From positions 96,925-160,924 of the forward strand of contig PS015015.1 in NCBI GenBank assembly GCA_048213135.1: DNA of 64,000 bases, read 5' to 3'. Positions within the stretch are counted from its first letter, which is position 1. Each line of letters starts with the position of its first letter. The notes below the pieces were generated by a model, which made no database searches, had not been told where the DNA came from, and saw only the letters and a list, made by a program, of their open reading frames with translations. The stretch is from Reclinomonas americana ATCC 50394 (taxonomy: Eukaryota > Jakobida > Jakobea > Jakobida). Shown here in pieces: positions 26,301 to 39,000 of this stretch. Position numbers and translations under genes: made by a program.

Positions 26301-28340
26301 CTCATAGAGCCGACCATCGGCCGACTGCAGACACTGCCAGTTGCTGCACGAGGACAGTCAGTGACGCGTGTCAAACGCACTCATGACCACACATGAACAC
26401 TCAACTGCGGAGTATCGACCGGCACGTCACTGAAGGACGAGGTCATGGAGACGTTGGACCATCGCTCGTCTTGTGGAGTCGGTGGCGCACGCGGCTGTGG
26501 CGTTTGCTCGAGCACGGACGGGGCCGCTCCTGTGACATTCAGTGCTCTTTAACAACTCAACGTGCTCGACACAGCAGAGGGGGATTTTTTGAGCGAGTTG
26601 GTGCGCACCTTCTGCAACGCGCGGGGGTGACGGCAACTCAAACGTCACCGTGATACCGGATGCCGACGAGCCAGATACCGGCTGCTGCAGCTGCTGAGAC
26701 GAAGAGGAGGAGGAGGCGGCGCCGGCTCGGGTCGGCGGTTGTGGTGAGGCTTCGACTGCAGACGGCTGCGGAGCCGGCGTCCTCCGCGGAGCAACTTCTG
26801 CATGAGTTTTTTTGTGGCGACATTGAGCNNNNNNNNNNNNNNNNNNNNGAACGGCTTGTCCAGCACACTCTCCTGCAGTCGAGGACCCTTGATGTCGCGG
26901 AAGACTCGGAACACTTTCCATTTGCGATTTTGCACAAAGTTCAGCGTGCCCTTGCTTTGGTACATGCGCTCCAGCAGAGCTGTGCGGAACGGACTGTAAG
27001 GAACACAGAGATCAACAGGACTCACAACGGACGGCACACCTCGAATCTTGGCGACAGTGGTCGTGTACACCGCACCGTACTGCGCCGACGAAAAGGCGTA
27101 GAGTGCAATGCGGCCGAGCAGCTCCAAGAACTCGTAAAATGTAATGCTCTCCGGCACACCCGGCACCGTCTTGTGCACACAGGCGCGATACAGCTGCAGG
27201 AGCGCCGGCTTGGACGCCAGCGACGGGAACAACTCAAAGTCGCGGGCAAACATCGAGAACTCGTCAAAGTTCATAGTCTCCTGCGCCCTCGTCACTGTCT
27301 TCCACGACGTCTCCTCACCCGGCAGTTTGTGCAAGTCGCAGTAGTAATCAAAGATCTGTGCGTATGCAGTGTGAGAATGATTCGCAACTCGTCAAACGCA
27401 TGTGACGACGACGTGACAGACCTCACGAATCGGGGCTTCGAACTGGCGCCACGTCTCAATCACATCCGGCATCACCAGCTGCTTGTTGTCGCGTGCAGCC
27501 GCCATGGCTTCCACGTGCCTGGCCGGAGCCGACGACGACCCTGAAGACGACGATGCTCCCGATACTGCACTCGTGTTGACCGCATCCGGTGAAGCGTCTG
27601 ATGCAAAGGAAATGAGTTCGCCTGCGCGAATGCACATCTACACCAGCCAGCACGACACGCAACAAAGGTGTGGTGACAGCTGCTCCGGTCGCAAGCGGGA
27701 GCAGTTGGCCAGAATGTAGCGAGTGAGGAAGGCGTGGAAATCTTCACTGGCCAGTGGTCGATCCGTGGCTACTCGGAGACACACAAGCGCGCATTAGACA
27801 CACATAGGAAGAGTAGGGGAGAGACGAAATGGAAGCGCACCAAGGTGTTTCCGACTGGCCAGCATGTAAATCGCAGTGAGGAACTCCTGGTAGTTCATGC
27901 GCGCCTCTTGTCGCGGCTGTGTGGGTGACACAGGCCGCATGGCAAGCGTGGCACTGGCCGCAGAGGCATTGAAGCTCGGCGACCCAGTGGCCGGAGGCAG
28001 TGCCGTGAATGTGTCACTGCATGCATGCGTGCGTGCCGTGGTGAGCGAGAAGAGATAGTCTATAAGAGAGGTAGACGATGGTCATCAACGACGGAACGTC
28101 CTGAGGGCGCCACGCGTGCACTCGACAAACACCAGATCAACGTCGCCAAAGCTGAGACTCTTGTTGTCCACCGCGCCGCTCTCCCTCATGAGGCGAGCGA
28201 ACGAGCGACTGGAGATGGTGTCACTGCGGTTCATTCGGTCGCCCGAGTGGCTGTAGTGGTGGAAGATGCAACGCAAATCCTCATCTGCATCGAGTACGAC
28301 TGTGAGCGAGTGGTCTCACCAGCATGAACCGCAACAACAT

Positions 28341-28389
<49 letters not shown>

Positions 28390-30577
28390 GTAGAACCGAC
28401 AACAGTGCCGCTGGCGTGTTGTTCTGCAGCGGAATGGCTGAGCGATCGGGCGGTGCATCGCCTCGGGCTGCCGACTGCTCAAAATCTGCAATCGTCATGC
28501 GCTGGCGAGTGGAGTTGGGCGACACCGGAGTCGGCGAGGCCGCGGCTGCGCTTCCAAGATCCATACTCTCGCTGCGGCTGCACGCACAGACGTGATCAGG
28601 GGGGGGGAGCAAACAAATGCAACCCAACAGAGCCTCGCATCCATCAACTCACCGACTCATAGACGACGCCGATGAAGGCGACGACGGTGGTCGCTGGTTG
28701 GCGAGGCCGGGCGACGGTGACCGACGACCCACTGCCAACAAGAATAAGCAACAAAACAAGAAATCACAACGACAATCACCACCAACACACACCTGCGCGC
28801 ACTGGACCAGCGGGAGAAGACTGCAGCGCCAATGGCGAAGACTGCAGTGCCAACGGCGGCGGCGGCGGCGAGCTGCTTCCTCCCACTGCGCCGGCTGGCG
28901 AAGCCGACAGTGACAAACGCCCAGATGAGGAACCAGACGCACGACTGGCGGACTCGCCCGCAGCACCAGTGGAGAGTCGATCGGTCGACCGCGCAGAGCT
29001 CGAGGGAGACGAGGCGGCAGCAGCTGCCACCAAGTTTGACGGCTGTGCGGCGAAGGTACATGTGAGTGAACTCGACGAGAAGCAAGAGCACGAGTGCATC
29101 AGTCCTCACCTCGCCGGCACGCGCGGCTGCGCGGGATCGCCGCAGAGTGGCAGCGTACAACTGAACCACCGGCGCCACCTTGGCCGGATCCTTCCACAGC
29201 AGGCGAATGGCGTTGTTGCCGAGATCGGCCACGTACACCTCGGCCAGTTGCGTCACGAGAATGTCGGAGAGAGAGTTGAATTTGGCCTGCGACAAACAAC
29301 ACGGGGTGAGCACCAAGTGCGTCCCAAAGCGAGCGGCACTTGCAATACATCGCAACTTCATCGGCGGTCCCATTGACGTGACCCCAGCCCTTCTGGCCGG
29401 CAAACGTGACGACACTGGTGTAGTCGCGCGACACCTTGCGAATGCTGTTGTTCTCGCGATCCGCCACGAGGATCTCGCCACTCGGCACCACCGCCACCGC
29501 CACCGGAAAACTGAAGGCCGCCGACTCAGCGGGCCCATCGCGGAATCCCGACTTGCCCGAACCGGCCACGGTGCTCACCAGCTCCAGATCGGCCGACAGC
29601 TTGCGAATGACATGGTTGCGCGAGTCGGCCACGATGAAGCCGCCGTCCACGTCGGGTGTGATGCTTGTGGGTCTCTGTGGGTACCGCGTGAGTCAGCAAA
29701 GGAGAAAGCGAGTGTGGAATGCGTGTATGCGTGACGCACCCGGAAGAGTGAAGCCGCCGCCGGACCATTCGTGTAGCCCTCGACAGAGCCGGCAACCGTA
29801 GTCACGCGGCCCTCGGCCACCGCAATGCGCCGAACGCGATGGTTGAACTCGTCGGCCACCAGCACCGCCCCGTCTTGCGTCACACAAATATCGGAGGGCC
29901 CATCAAAGCGGGCCTCGGCCACCGACCCATCACGGAAGCCCTTCTTGCCCGAGCCAGCCAACGTGCGCGCATCGGTGCCGTCTACGTGAGAGAAGATGAG
30001 CGCGAAAAAAGAACACAAAGTTGGAGAAGAGAGAGGGCTGCGCACCGAGCTTGATCATGCGAATCCGATTGTGACCCGAGTCGCACACCAACACGTAGTC
30101 CTCGTACAAGCACATGCCCTTGGGCGCCAGCAGCACACCTCCATCCAGCAGTGTCTCCACGCGGCCCTCATCGGGAAACACTCGTCGCAACGAGTTGCTG
30201 CGCGTCTCCGACACCACCAACGATCTGCAAACACACACACACACACACACACATGTGAGCAGCGCGCAGAGGAAGACAGAGAATGTGTGTGTGCGCACCC
30301 ATCAGGCAGCTCGCAGAGGCGATTGATGCCTGAGAACTCGGCCGACGCAAAGTCCCCATCGCGCTCTCCAAAGCGACCGGAGCCGCACAGTGTGCGCACA
30401 AGGAACTCGCCTCGCCAGAAGGCATCCTTGGCGAACACAGACGCGGCCTCCGCGGAAGCTAAAGACAGAAAGATAAGAGAGAAGAGAGTGAGTGCATGAC
30501 GTGTGCGCAAGAGTGTGTGCGTGGACGCAACGAGGGCTGTTGGTGAACATGCGCTTGCCAGTAGGCGTACCAGACAT
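23356..30577 (-). CDS. Giant NHL-repeat / EF-hand protein
   Basis: Minus-strand gene of about 30 exons, from ATG 30577 (MSGTPTGKRMFTNSP) to stop 23356. The N-terminal third is a six-bladed NHL propeller: FLVRTLCGSGRFGERDGDF, YVLVCDSGHNRIRMIKL, AVLVADEFNHRVRRIAVAEG, GGFIVADSRNHVIRKLSAD, EILVADRENNSIRKVSRDY and VYVADLGNNAIRLLW. Next is a Ser/Ala/Pro-rich linker, then EF-hand-like helical segments of the p25-alpha type (LRCIFHHYSHSGDRMNRSDT, MNYQEFLTAIYMLASRK, MNFDEFSMFARDFELFPSL, ITFYEFLELLGRIALYAF). After a 20-N gap come a Pro/Ser linker and a beta-rich region (GRLYELDLSRMRW; PVTLFRLNGNMPLVV), a helical region (ILSPSVARPLY onward) and a C-terminal beta-rich part ending DAVDLYPPAQ. I saw no internal stop or new start, but two or three genes instead of one cannot be excluded. 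It has no signal peptide and is probably a cytosolic scaffold. Confidence 0.6.
26829..26848. other. Assembly gap (20 N)
   Basis: Falls between the EF-hand exon and the Pro/Ser-rich linker of the giant NHL gene. Twenty N recurs in this sequence and may be a placeholder rather than a measured length. Confidence 0.98.
28342..28388. repeat. (CA)n microsatellite
   Basis: About 23 CA units in an intron of the minus-strand NHL/EF-hand gene; on the sense strand it is (TG)n close to the 5' splice site. Confidence 0.97.
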
Positions 30578-30676
30578 GGTCTCTCCGCGCGCTCTCAAAG
30601 TCTGAAGTGTTTTCGTGTGCAGAGAGCTGCGTGAAATTTACACACAGTTTTCTTTTCGCGTGTGAGAGCAGATCGG

Positions 30677-33001
30677 ATGCTTCTTTTGCGACGTGCGTTC
30701 GGCCTGTTTGCCGCTGGAGTGTCGACAGTCACTGCTGGTGTGTGTGTCTCGTTGTTTGCGTCGGGCAACCACATTTGTGCTGATTTTGCAGTGTCTTTCG
30801 TGCAGCCATCTGGGCATCAGAGGGCGAGGCTGTGCACACGGAGCCAGCAGTAACGCCAGCAACAGCAGCACCGCCGACGCCACAAGCAGTGGCGGCAGCA
30901 CGCGCGCAGAGTTGCGTGTGTGTGTGTGTGAAGGAGAGAGTGTGCGATGACATCGCACAAACTTACTTTCTCACGCACTTTGCAGGTGCGGTGGTGAGCG
31001 ATGGCAAGGCGCATGCGGCGTACGTGTGGATCCACTTGTCGCCGACGGCAGATGTGCGCGAGGTCGCGCGTGTGGCCGCGCACATTCACAAGTTGGTCGA
31101 TCATGTGGTCGGTTGTTGTCCAGTGTGTCTGTGTTTGAGCGTGCTCTCTCTCACACACGCGCGTACATACAGTCACCGCCTGCGGATCGCGACGAGGAGA
31201 ACGAGGTGTTGACGGCGGTCGGCTTTGGACCGCGCATGTGGTCGCGCATTGGAGGCAAGACGCATGTTGCGTCGGAGAAACTACCTCGTGTTGCATGATC
31301 GTGGTCATCGCTCACTCTTTCTTCTTCGTCCTCCAGGAGCCGTTTGAGTACAAGCGTCGTGATGGGCAGTTGGGATCGATGCCGGCCACGGGCGGCGATG
31401 TATTTGTGCACATCAAGTCGGACTCGTACGGAAGCTGTTTCGATATGGTTTGCGTTGCTGTGTGTCCGCTGCGGCTTGCGATGTCTCGCCGTCGCTTTGG
31501 GCTGACTCGTGTGTGTACGTGCAGGCGCGTCTGATCAAGGAGCACTTGGACCGACTGACCCCGGGCGCAGTTGCGGCGTTTGACGATCGCTACGGGTTTG
31601 TGTACAAGGAGGGCCGCGATCTCAGCGGCTTCATCGACGGTAACGCGCACTTTGTCTGCCTCTCTCTCCCTTCGTCTCTTGTGTGTTGATCGTGTGTGTG
31701 CGTGTAGGTACGGCGAATGTGACGGGCGATGAGGAGCGTCGCGCAGTGTGCTTGCTGCCGCACGGTGGCGCGTACGTGATGACGCAGCGATGGGTGCATC
31801 CGCTGCCGACGCTGCGCACGCAGAGCCGCGCGCACCAGGAGCAATGGGTCGGCCGCCACAAGGCCGATTCGACACCGATTGAGCCGGCGCCAGTCGGNNN
31901 NNNNNNNNNNNNNNNNNTCATTGGTGTGATGTGGTGTGTGGCACTGCCTTCTCACTTTTTGTTGCTCGTTTGCAGAGTTCGATGAGCTCGATGCCGATCA
32001 CAATGGTCATTTTGTGTCCTTCTTGTCTCACTCTTTGTGGTGTCTTTGCTCACTGGTGTTTGTTGGGGCGGTGGTGGTGTAGGCACGCTGGAGAAGAGCG
32101 AGGTGCGAGAGAGAGAGAGAGACACTTAACAGAGACGATGATCACTTATTGATTGCTGGTTTTGTGTGATACAGTTCGCCCCTCACCTCAGGGTGCTGCT
32201 GAAGACCGCTGTCGAAGTGTGGGAGGAGGTGCGTGTCTGCTGTTGTTCATATGTGCACGCAAGTCCGTGTGACTTATGATGATGCATGTGTGTGCAGCTC
32301 GAGCGCGTCATGTACGACATCAAGGTCAGTGTGTCATGACAGTGTTGTTTGCAGGGGAGTGTGTGAGTGTGCTCACGCTGTCGAGGGACGGATGAACAGG
32401 AGTGGTACGATACTGACCGCAGCTATGAGGCCGCCCAGAAGAGCTCGTCGGAGCCGAAGGTGAGGATGCACGCATGATGGGAGGGGCGAAGAACGCACTG
32501 GTTGCAGAAAGCGAGAGTCTTGTCGCACGTGCTTGTGGTGGATGGAGAGAGATGCAGCGAGTGAAGATTGAGTGTCGCCTGCATGCACGCAAGAGTCTGA
32601 GAGCGATGGGATGTGCATGGCGAGTGAGATCGCCGAGTCGTTTTTTGTCAGAGAGTATGCAGACATGCAGAGCGCACACTCAGCTTCCATTGCAGTGGAC
32701 ACCGTGTGGGAGACTATTATTCTTCTTGTCGGAAACGCACTGACGACCTTGTGTGTGCGTTTTTTCTGCAGGCGACCACTGAGCACGACTCGTACGTGCT
32801 GGTGGAGTACCCGACCTCGTCGTGGCTGTACTTTGTGCCGGCCGGCGGTGCTGAGAAGCACTTGGTCAAGAGCTCGCGCAGCGCTGCTGCCACCTGCGCT
32901 TTGTACCTCCGCAAGCTGTCGATCGATGCCACCAAGCCGCACAGCCGCGTCGTCAAGCCGGGCGGCTCGATTGTCTCCACCTACTACATGAACTCGCAGT
33001 A
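30677..33001 (+). CDS. DyP-type peroxidase joined to an EF-hand region
   Basis: The ATG at 30677 gives MLLLRRAFGLFAAGVSTVTA, an Arg-containing amphipathic start that fits a mitochondrial presequence. The body is a YfeX-like dye-decolorizing peroxidase: AAYVWIHLSPTADVREVARV, VGFGPRMWSRIGG, GGDVFVHIKSDS, then RDLSGFIDGTANV (the GFxDG motif with its catalytic Asp), GGAYVMTQRWVHPLPTL (distal Arg present) and QEQWVGRHKADS. A 20-N gap follows at 31898. The gene resumes with FDELDADHNGTLEKSEF, a canonical EF-hand loop spliced across 32021-32082, and a tail ending VSTYYMNSQ at 33001. The DyP C-terminal segment with the proximal heme His (an SHV-type motif) is not visible. It is either in the gap or lost. 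Fusion versus two genes is unresolved, but no room for a promoter is seen. Confidence 0.72.
31898..31917. other. Assembly gap (20 N)
   Basis: Lies between the peroxidase part and the EF-hand part of the gene, exactly where the DyP proximal-His segment would be expected. Confidence 0.98.
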
Positions 33002-33231
33002 ATTGTGCACAACTGCGGGCGGCTGGCGGGGCGGAACACTCGAACCCCCAGTCGGTCGTCGGGAAGAGTGAAGGCGCGCGTCGCGAAACCGTACACAATC
33101 ACAACTACAAAAAGTTATTTCTGCACGCAGATTGTGTTTTTCCACTCTCGTCCACGCCAACACTCTTTTCCGTCATTCTAGCTGGAGCCAAGACCAAACC
33201 ATGGCTGCACTTGCCCGCGGAAATAGCATCG

Positions 33232-35584
33232 ATGGCGACGATTCCGTCTGCGGTCTCGGGCAAGACTGCTGGATCAACATCCTATTGGTTGGTCGACGAT
33301 CCTCAGTGTCCATCTGTCGCTCCCTCGTCTAATGGCGCCGCGACCGCACAGTTCCTGGAGAGCAGCGACCTGCTTCGACTGCGTACCGTCTCGCAGGTGT
33401 TCCTGCTGCTGACGCGCTCACACACGCGCAAGGTGATGGCGGCCGGACGCGGTCGACAACTCCCTCCGCGACTGTCGCGCCTGCTGGACGATCGCGATCG
33501 ACAGCGCTTGTGGCGACTGCTGCTGGAGCGTGACTTTACCGCACAGACAGCAGAGGGAGGAGCGCTGGCAGTGCGTGGTTGGGTATGTCTTGAGAGACAC
33601 ACATTATCTCTCTCCTCACATGCATGATCGCTCACTCCTTCCTTGCTTGCTTGCATCGCAGCCGTTCGAGGGCATGGACTGGTTCACCACGTACTTTGGC
33701 TTTGCGCAGCTGCAGGCATGCACCGCCGATCGCATGGTCCGCAAGGTTCGCATCCAGTGCGAGCCGCAAGTCGACGTGGATCAGCAGGCGCTCTCGCGTG
33801 GAGGCTGGGTGCGACCGGCCAGCGCCAAGTCATCTTCCTCCTCCTCGTCCTCATCTCTCGCCGATCGATATCGACCGGTGCGACCGCTGTCGTCGTGCCA
33901 GCCCAAGTCGTCGCGATTGCCCTCGGTGCCGTGCCACTCGCTGTGCTTGCCAAACACGGAGCACTTGTCGAGCGACGTGCCGCTGACGGCGTGGTGCGGA
34001 ATGGGCGACGGTCGACTGGTGATGACCAACGTCGCCAGCGGGGAAGTGTTGTGGGGTACGTACGACGGCTATGAATAATGCTGCGTGGCGCGTCGTTTTC
34101 TCTGACTCTTGGTTGCAGAGTCGCGCCACCACAGCCACATTCTGAATGTGCTGCAGCCGCTGCAAGCGGATCGCAGTCGCATCCTCGCCGCCAGCATGGA
34201 CGGCGTCATGAGCGTGTGGAATGGACCGCAGGTTCGTCTTGCGAGCACGTAGTTTCTCTCCGTCTGTGCATGATATTCACCACTGTGTGCAGCTGGTCAC
34301 CACCTGGGATGTGATGGCGTCGACGGGCCGCAACAAGACCAAGACGTACACCAACAAGTGCGTGATGGATCCCACCAGTGGCCTGCTGGCCGTGGCCTGC
34401 GATAATGGCAAGCTGGCACTGGTGGACACGGCGGCCGACGGGCAGGTGATTCGTCGCGTCAGCACAAGGCGCGATCGCGATGTGTCGTTGTATGCGGTGG
34501 CTCCGTGTCCGGCGATCGGTGCGATTCTGACGGGCGGCTTTGACGGCAAGGTGTTTTTACACAGTGCACTTTGTCTTTCTCTGCGTCGTCATGCTGACTG
34601 GTGTCCACACGCACAGCTCCGTGTCTATGACGTTCGAGCTGGCCAGTTTTTCAACGTGGTGGAAGGCAATCCGTACAAAGGTCGGGCACGCTCCCACCGC
34701 GCCTCATCAATCCTGTTGCAACTCACACCGCACGTTTTCTGTACTCCACAGTGTATTCGTTGGACACCAAGGAGGTGCAAGTCGCGTGCGGTGGTGGCGA
34801 CAATATGCTGCGTTTGTTCGACCTGCGACGACTGCATCGGTACGTGTCGTCGAAGAATGTTGATGGTGGTGTGTACATGCGTCTCATCATTCTCTCCTCT
34901 CGTCGTCAACAGCGGCTCGGTGTGTAACGATCGGTGAGTTGTCGTCGCAGACAATTATGGAAGTATTTCTTGAAACTGATGGTGAAATGCAGTGTGTCGG
35001 ACTTTGTGCGTGGCTGGCTGGAGGTGGTTCGCTTCTCGACTGTGCCCGACTCGCGCGACGTGTATGGCGCGGATGGTGCCGGTCGTGTGATGCGATGGGA
35101 CCTGGAGCGGGGTGCCGAGTTTCGTCCACGACGTGTGTTCGCTGCGCAATCGCTCATGACCACTTACACTCCCCTTCCCCGCTTTCCTCCTTTGCAGCCT
35201 GGACGCCGAGCGCGTGTCACCGGCGTACAGCTCTCCGGTGTGGGACATGCAGCAAGTGCCTGGCAAGGATGCACTCGTGTGGGTGACGGAGAGCGGCGAA
35301 GTGGGTGTCTCGCGGACCAGCGACACGAACCGCGAGCGACTGCGGCAGTACTTTGACTGGCCCGAGCGGACCGACAATGTGATGCCACCACACCCGAGCC
35401 GTGTCTCATGGTGAGTGCATTGTTCATGCATGTCCAACAACAGCGCAAGATATTCTTTTGTATGCATGCGTCGGTCGGGGGTCGCACATGTGTCTCACTT
35501 CTCTCTTTGTGTGTGCGTTTGCGTATGCTGCTGTGGAGCAGGATGCAAGGTGGTTCGGGACGGGCGCATCGGCTGTACTTGTGA
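33232..35584 (+). CDS. F-box-like WD40-repeat protein
   Basis: The ATG at 33232 starts MATIPSAVSGKTAGSTSYWL. A helical F-box-like segment follows (SSDLLRLRTVSQVFLLLTRS, then RLWRLLLERDF). After a Ser-rich linker come WD40 blades over several exons: HILNVLQPLQADRSRILAAS with MDGVMSVWNG, LLAVACDNGKLALVDT, AILTGGFDGKLRVYDVRAGQ, VQVACGGGDNMLRLFDLRR, DVYGADGAGRVMRWDLERG and DALVWVTESGEVGVSR. The last short exon adds QGGSGRAHRLYL, stop at 35584. F-box/WD40 proteins are substrate receptors of SCF ubiquitin ligases; a similar role is inferred. Both the F-box and the blade count need profile confirmation. Confidence 0.68.
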
Positions 35585-36045
35585 ATGAAAGCAAACAAAA
35601 AACCTGTTTTCCCTCGAGCTCGTCCATCGGTGTTCGATATTTTTCTCGCGCCACACGAGCCAAGCCCGCCGCGTCGCTCCTCACACGACCCTCTCTTGCG
35701 TGTGTGTGCACGTGCCTCCCAAGTGCCCTTTGAGTGGCACACCCAATGTGGCGTCAGTTGCGTTCCACACACAGCATGACACCTTCTCTGTGTACACAAG
35801 CATCTTGCACCGGGGTTATATGCAATCATCGTGCAGAGCCTCTCTCTCACATACACTCTTACTCTCTCTCTCTCACACACACACAGTCACAGGCTTTCCT
35901 CTGCACGCACTCTCTCTTCTCTCTCTCTCTCTCTCTGCCTCCCGGTATCCTTCTCATGATCTCTGCTCTCTCCCTGTACGCGCGCCACACTCACACGCAC
36001 CGCCTTGCACTGCCTCACACTCACTGACACACCACCCGCGCACCT
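35585..36045. other. 461-bp intergenic, CT/CA-rich
   Basis: Pyrimidine-rich and (CA)/(CT)-rich sequence between the WD40 gene and the STAND gene. No gene or RNA is recognised. It should hold the promoter of the STAND gene. Confidence 0.6.
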
Positions 36046-39000
36046 ATGGGGACGGGGAGGGCGTGGAGAGTCATGTCCACACTCACACACTCACACACAC
36101 ACGCACACAGTCGCCTGTCACGATCTGGTGCCTCGGGCGGAGGTGCAGGTGGTGGTAGTCTTGGAGGCAGTGGCACAGGTGGCGGTGGAGGAGGTGGTGG
36201 TGGCGGCTTTGGATTCGGCAACGAGTTTGGCGCCCCACTCGCCGAGGATGAGTTTGTGAGTCAGTTCATGCTGCTGGCCAGCGACGATGCCGAGAACTCG
36301 TTTGGCGCGCAACATGGTGGCACAGGCACCGGCAGCAGTCTGTCCATGTACAACTTCCAGTCGACGCCCACCATGATGGGACTGAGTGGGCCCACGGCGG
36401 CGCCCAGTAACTCGTTTCTCGGAGGTGCAGCGTCGGCCTCGGGATGGTGGATGGGAGGAGGTGGTGGTGGTGGTGGAGGTGGAGGTGGTGGTGTCGTAGG
36501 CGCCTCCTCGTTCTCGCCTGTACGTGGTGGAGGCAGCGTCGTTGGTGGCGGTGGCGGTGGTGGAACGGGGTTCAGTGGCTTCTTGGCGGGACCCAATGGT
36601 CCGTCGTCGCCTCTGATTCTGCCGGCGAGCAGTGTCGGAGCTGCCTCGCCGACGTCGGGCACCGTCACGCATCATCGGCTGCAGGGCTTCGGCAGCGGCA
36701 ATGCGATGGGCAGTGGTCCGGTGTCGCCGGCGCTGGGTGCCACAGTTGTGGCGCCGGCGCATGTGGCGGTGGCGCTGTCGTCGTTCTCGCAGGGCATCAC
36801 AGCGTCGTCGACCTTTGTGGCTGGTGGAGGCAGTCCGTTGAATACTGCGTCAGCGGCGGCACCTCTGCTCGGAGCTGGCGTCACGCGGACGAATGGCAAT
36901 GCCGCGGCTGGTGTGATTGTCCCTGCCGGCAGAGGAGTGCCAATGACAGCAGTGTTGTCGGCGGCGGTGGTGGTGGCGCCTGTAGTACCCGCCAAGTCCG
37001 TGGGTGCCGCTGCCGTGGGTGCCGGCAAGCCTGAAAAGGCGACGGCGGCCGCGGGTCGAGCAAGCGTGCCGGAGACTGCACGCAGTGACACCAGTGCACG
37101 AGCTCCGTCACCACAACAGTCGCTAACGGTGCTGTCCGGTGCCTCCTCACGACGGAGAACCAAGCAGTGCGTTTCTGCTTCCCGTGATCCCCGTGTCTCT
37201 CACTCTGCGTCTCACAATTATGCTCAGATCTGCTGCCACCTCGGTCACATCAGCGGCGGCAGGCAAACGAGGAGCAAGTGCCGCTGAACAGTCAGCAGTG
37301 ACGAGCAGCCGCAGCACTGCTGCCGCTGCGCCGTCGGCTGTGACGTGGAATTTTGCCAATGCGCAGCCGAGCTCCATTGGTGGCTCCCACTCACCGCCAT
37401 CGCATGCGGCCAACTACGCCGAGCATGCTGGTAACTTCCTTTACGGCCGCGAGGCCGATTTTCCGTCACTGGAGGCGCGCGTCAAGGGCAAGCAAAAGGA
37501 CCACAGCAACCGCACGTACGAGGAACTCGACTTGCTTCTGGCACTGGTGGAGCGTCTGCGGCCGGCGTGCTATCAGCCGAGCACTGGTGCGCCGTGTGCG
37601 TTTCTTCTTCGCTCGACTGTTGAACTAACTAACTTATCCACCCGATGGTTAGCGTGTGGCATCTACGTGGTGGAGATTCAGACGTCGCTGTGCAGCCACC
37701 CAACTCCCATCACGTTTTCGTCGGCGGAGAGTGGCACCGGCGTGTGGAAGCAAGTGCGCGGCAAGAATCCCGACATTACACGACTCAACACACTGAAGTA
37801 TTTCATCCATCGTGCACGTGTCGACGCCGACAAGGTGTGCGAGTGTGTGTGTTTGTGTCAAAAGAGTGCCTCCTTGGCACTGATTGTTGCGCAGCACGCT
37901 GCGGTGCGACGCGAGTACTACTTCCGTCGCCGACCCACCGCGGATCAAGTGCTGCTGGGTATCTGCATGGTGTATCCGCTGAACCAGAAGCGGCAGGCCA
38001 GCAAGCGCCAATCGTACGAAGGTTCGTATGGCGGGGGCGTGCAGGCGGTTGTTTCTGCAGTCACTCATNNNNNNNNNNNNNNNNNNNNNNNNNNNNNNNN
38101 NNNNNNNNNNNNNNNNNNAATGCGACTGCTCCAGCGCGACCAGCCGCACGCGCCATGCTCTCCGTACAGCAGCTCCCTGTTGTGTCACCCAGTGCCGATG
38201 ACTCGCTTTCTTCTGGGGGCGACTCTTCGCCAACTCCATTGGTCCCATTGCAACAACCACCACTAAAAGCGGAGCTGCCACAGCAAACTGCACCCCCCGC
38301 TCCTCCGCCACCACCACCTCCTGCTGCTCCGCCGATGGTCGCTGCAGCAGCAGCAGCTGCATCGATTACCTCGTCGTCGCCCACGCCGGCTTTGTTTTCT
38401 GGCGCCACGCCGGTCGCCGGCGCACTGGCAACTTCATCGCCAATACTGGCAACGCCGCCAATGTCTCTCGGGGCGGGTGCTGCGTCGCCGATGCCCTCGC
38501 CGCTCGTTCCGGTGCACACGAGCGGCACTCCGTCGATGCCCTCTGTCGCCGGTCGCATGCCCTCGCCCTACATTGGCGGTACTGCTGGTCCTGCTGCTGC
38601 CGCAGCCACACTGCCGCCGGTGCTTCAGCTTACCGATTCAATAACGCTGGCCGAGTTGCAGTACCGCAACGGCACACTGGAGTTGCCGGCGACCATGACA
38701 GGACGCGAGCAGCAGCTTGGCGAGTCTGTCGAGTTCCTGGTGGAGAATCTCGGTTCGTTCACATGCATATGCGTTTCAACCCACAGTGCTGACCGACAAA
38801 ATGTCGTCGCTGCTCGCAGGCTACCCGTGCGTCATTATGGTGACTGGCGAGCAGGGCGTGGGCAAGACTTCGTTCGCCTTCCAGCTCCTCTCCGACATTC
38901 GTACCAAGCTTGGCGTGTCCAGCCGGCCAGTTTACGTCAACATGTCGGGCCGCGATCAGCGATCCTCGCTCAAGGACGCACAGGCCATGTTCCAGATCAT

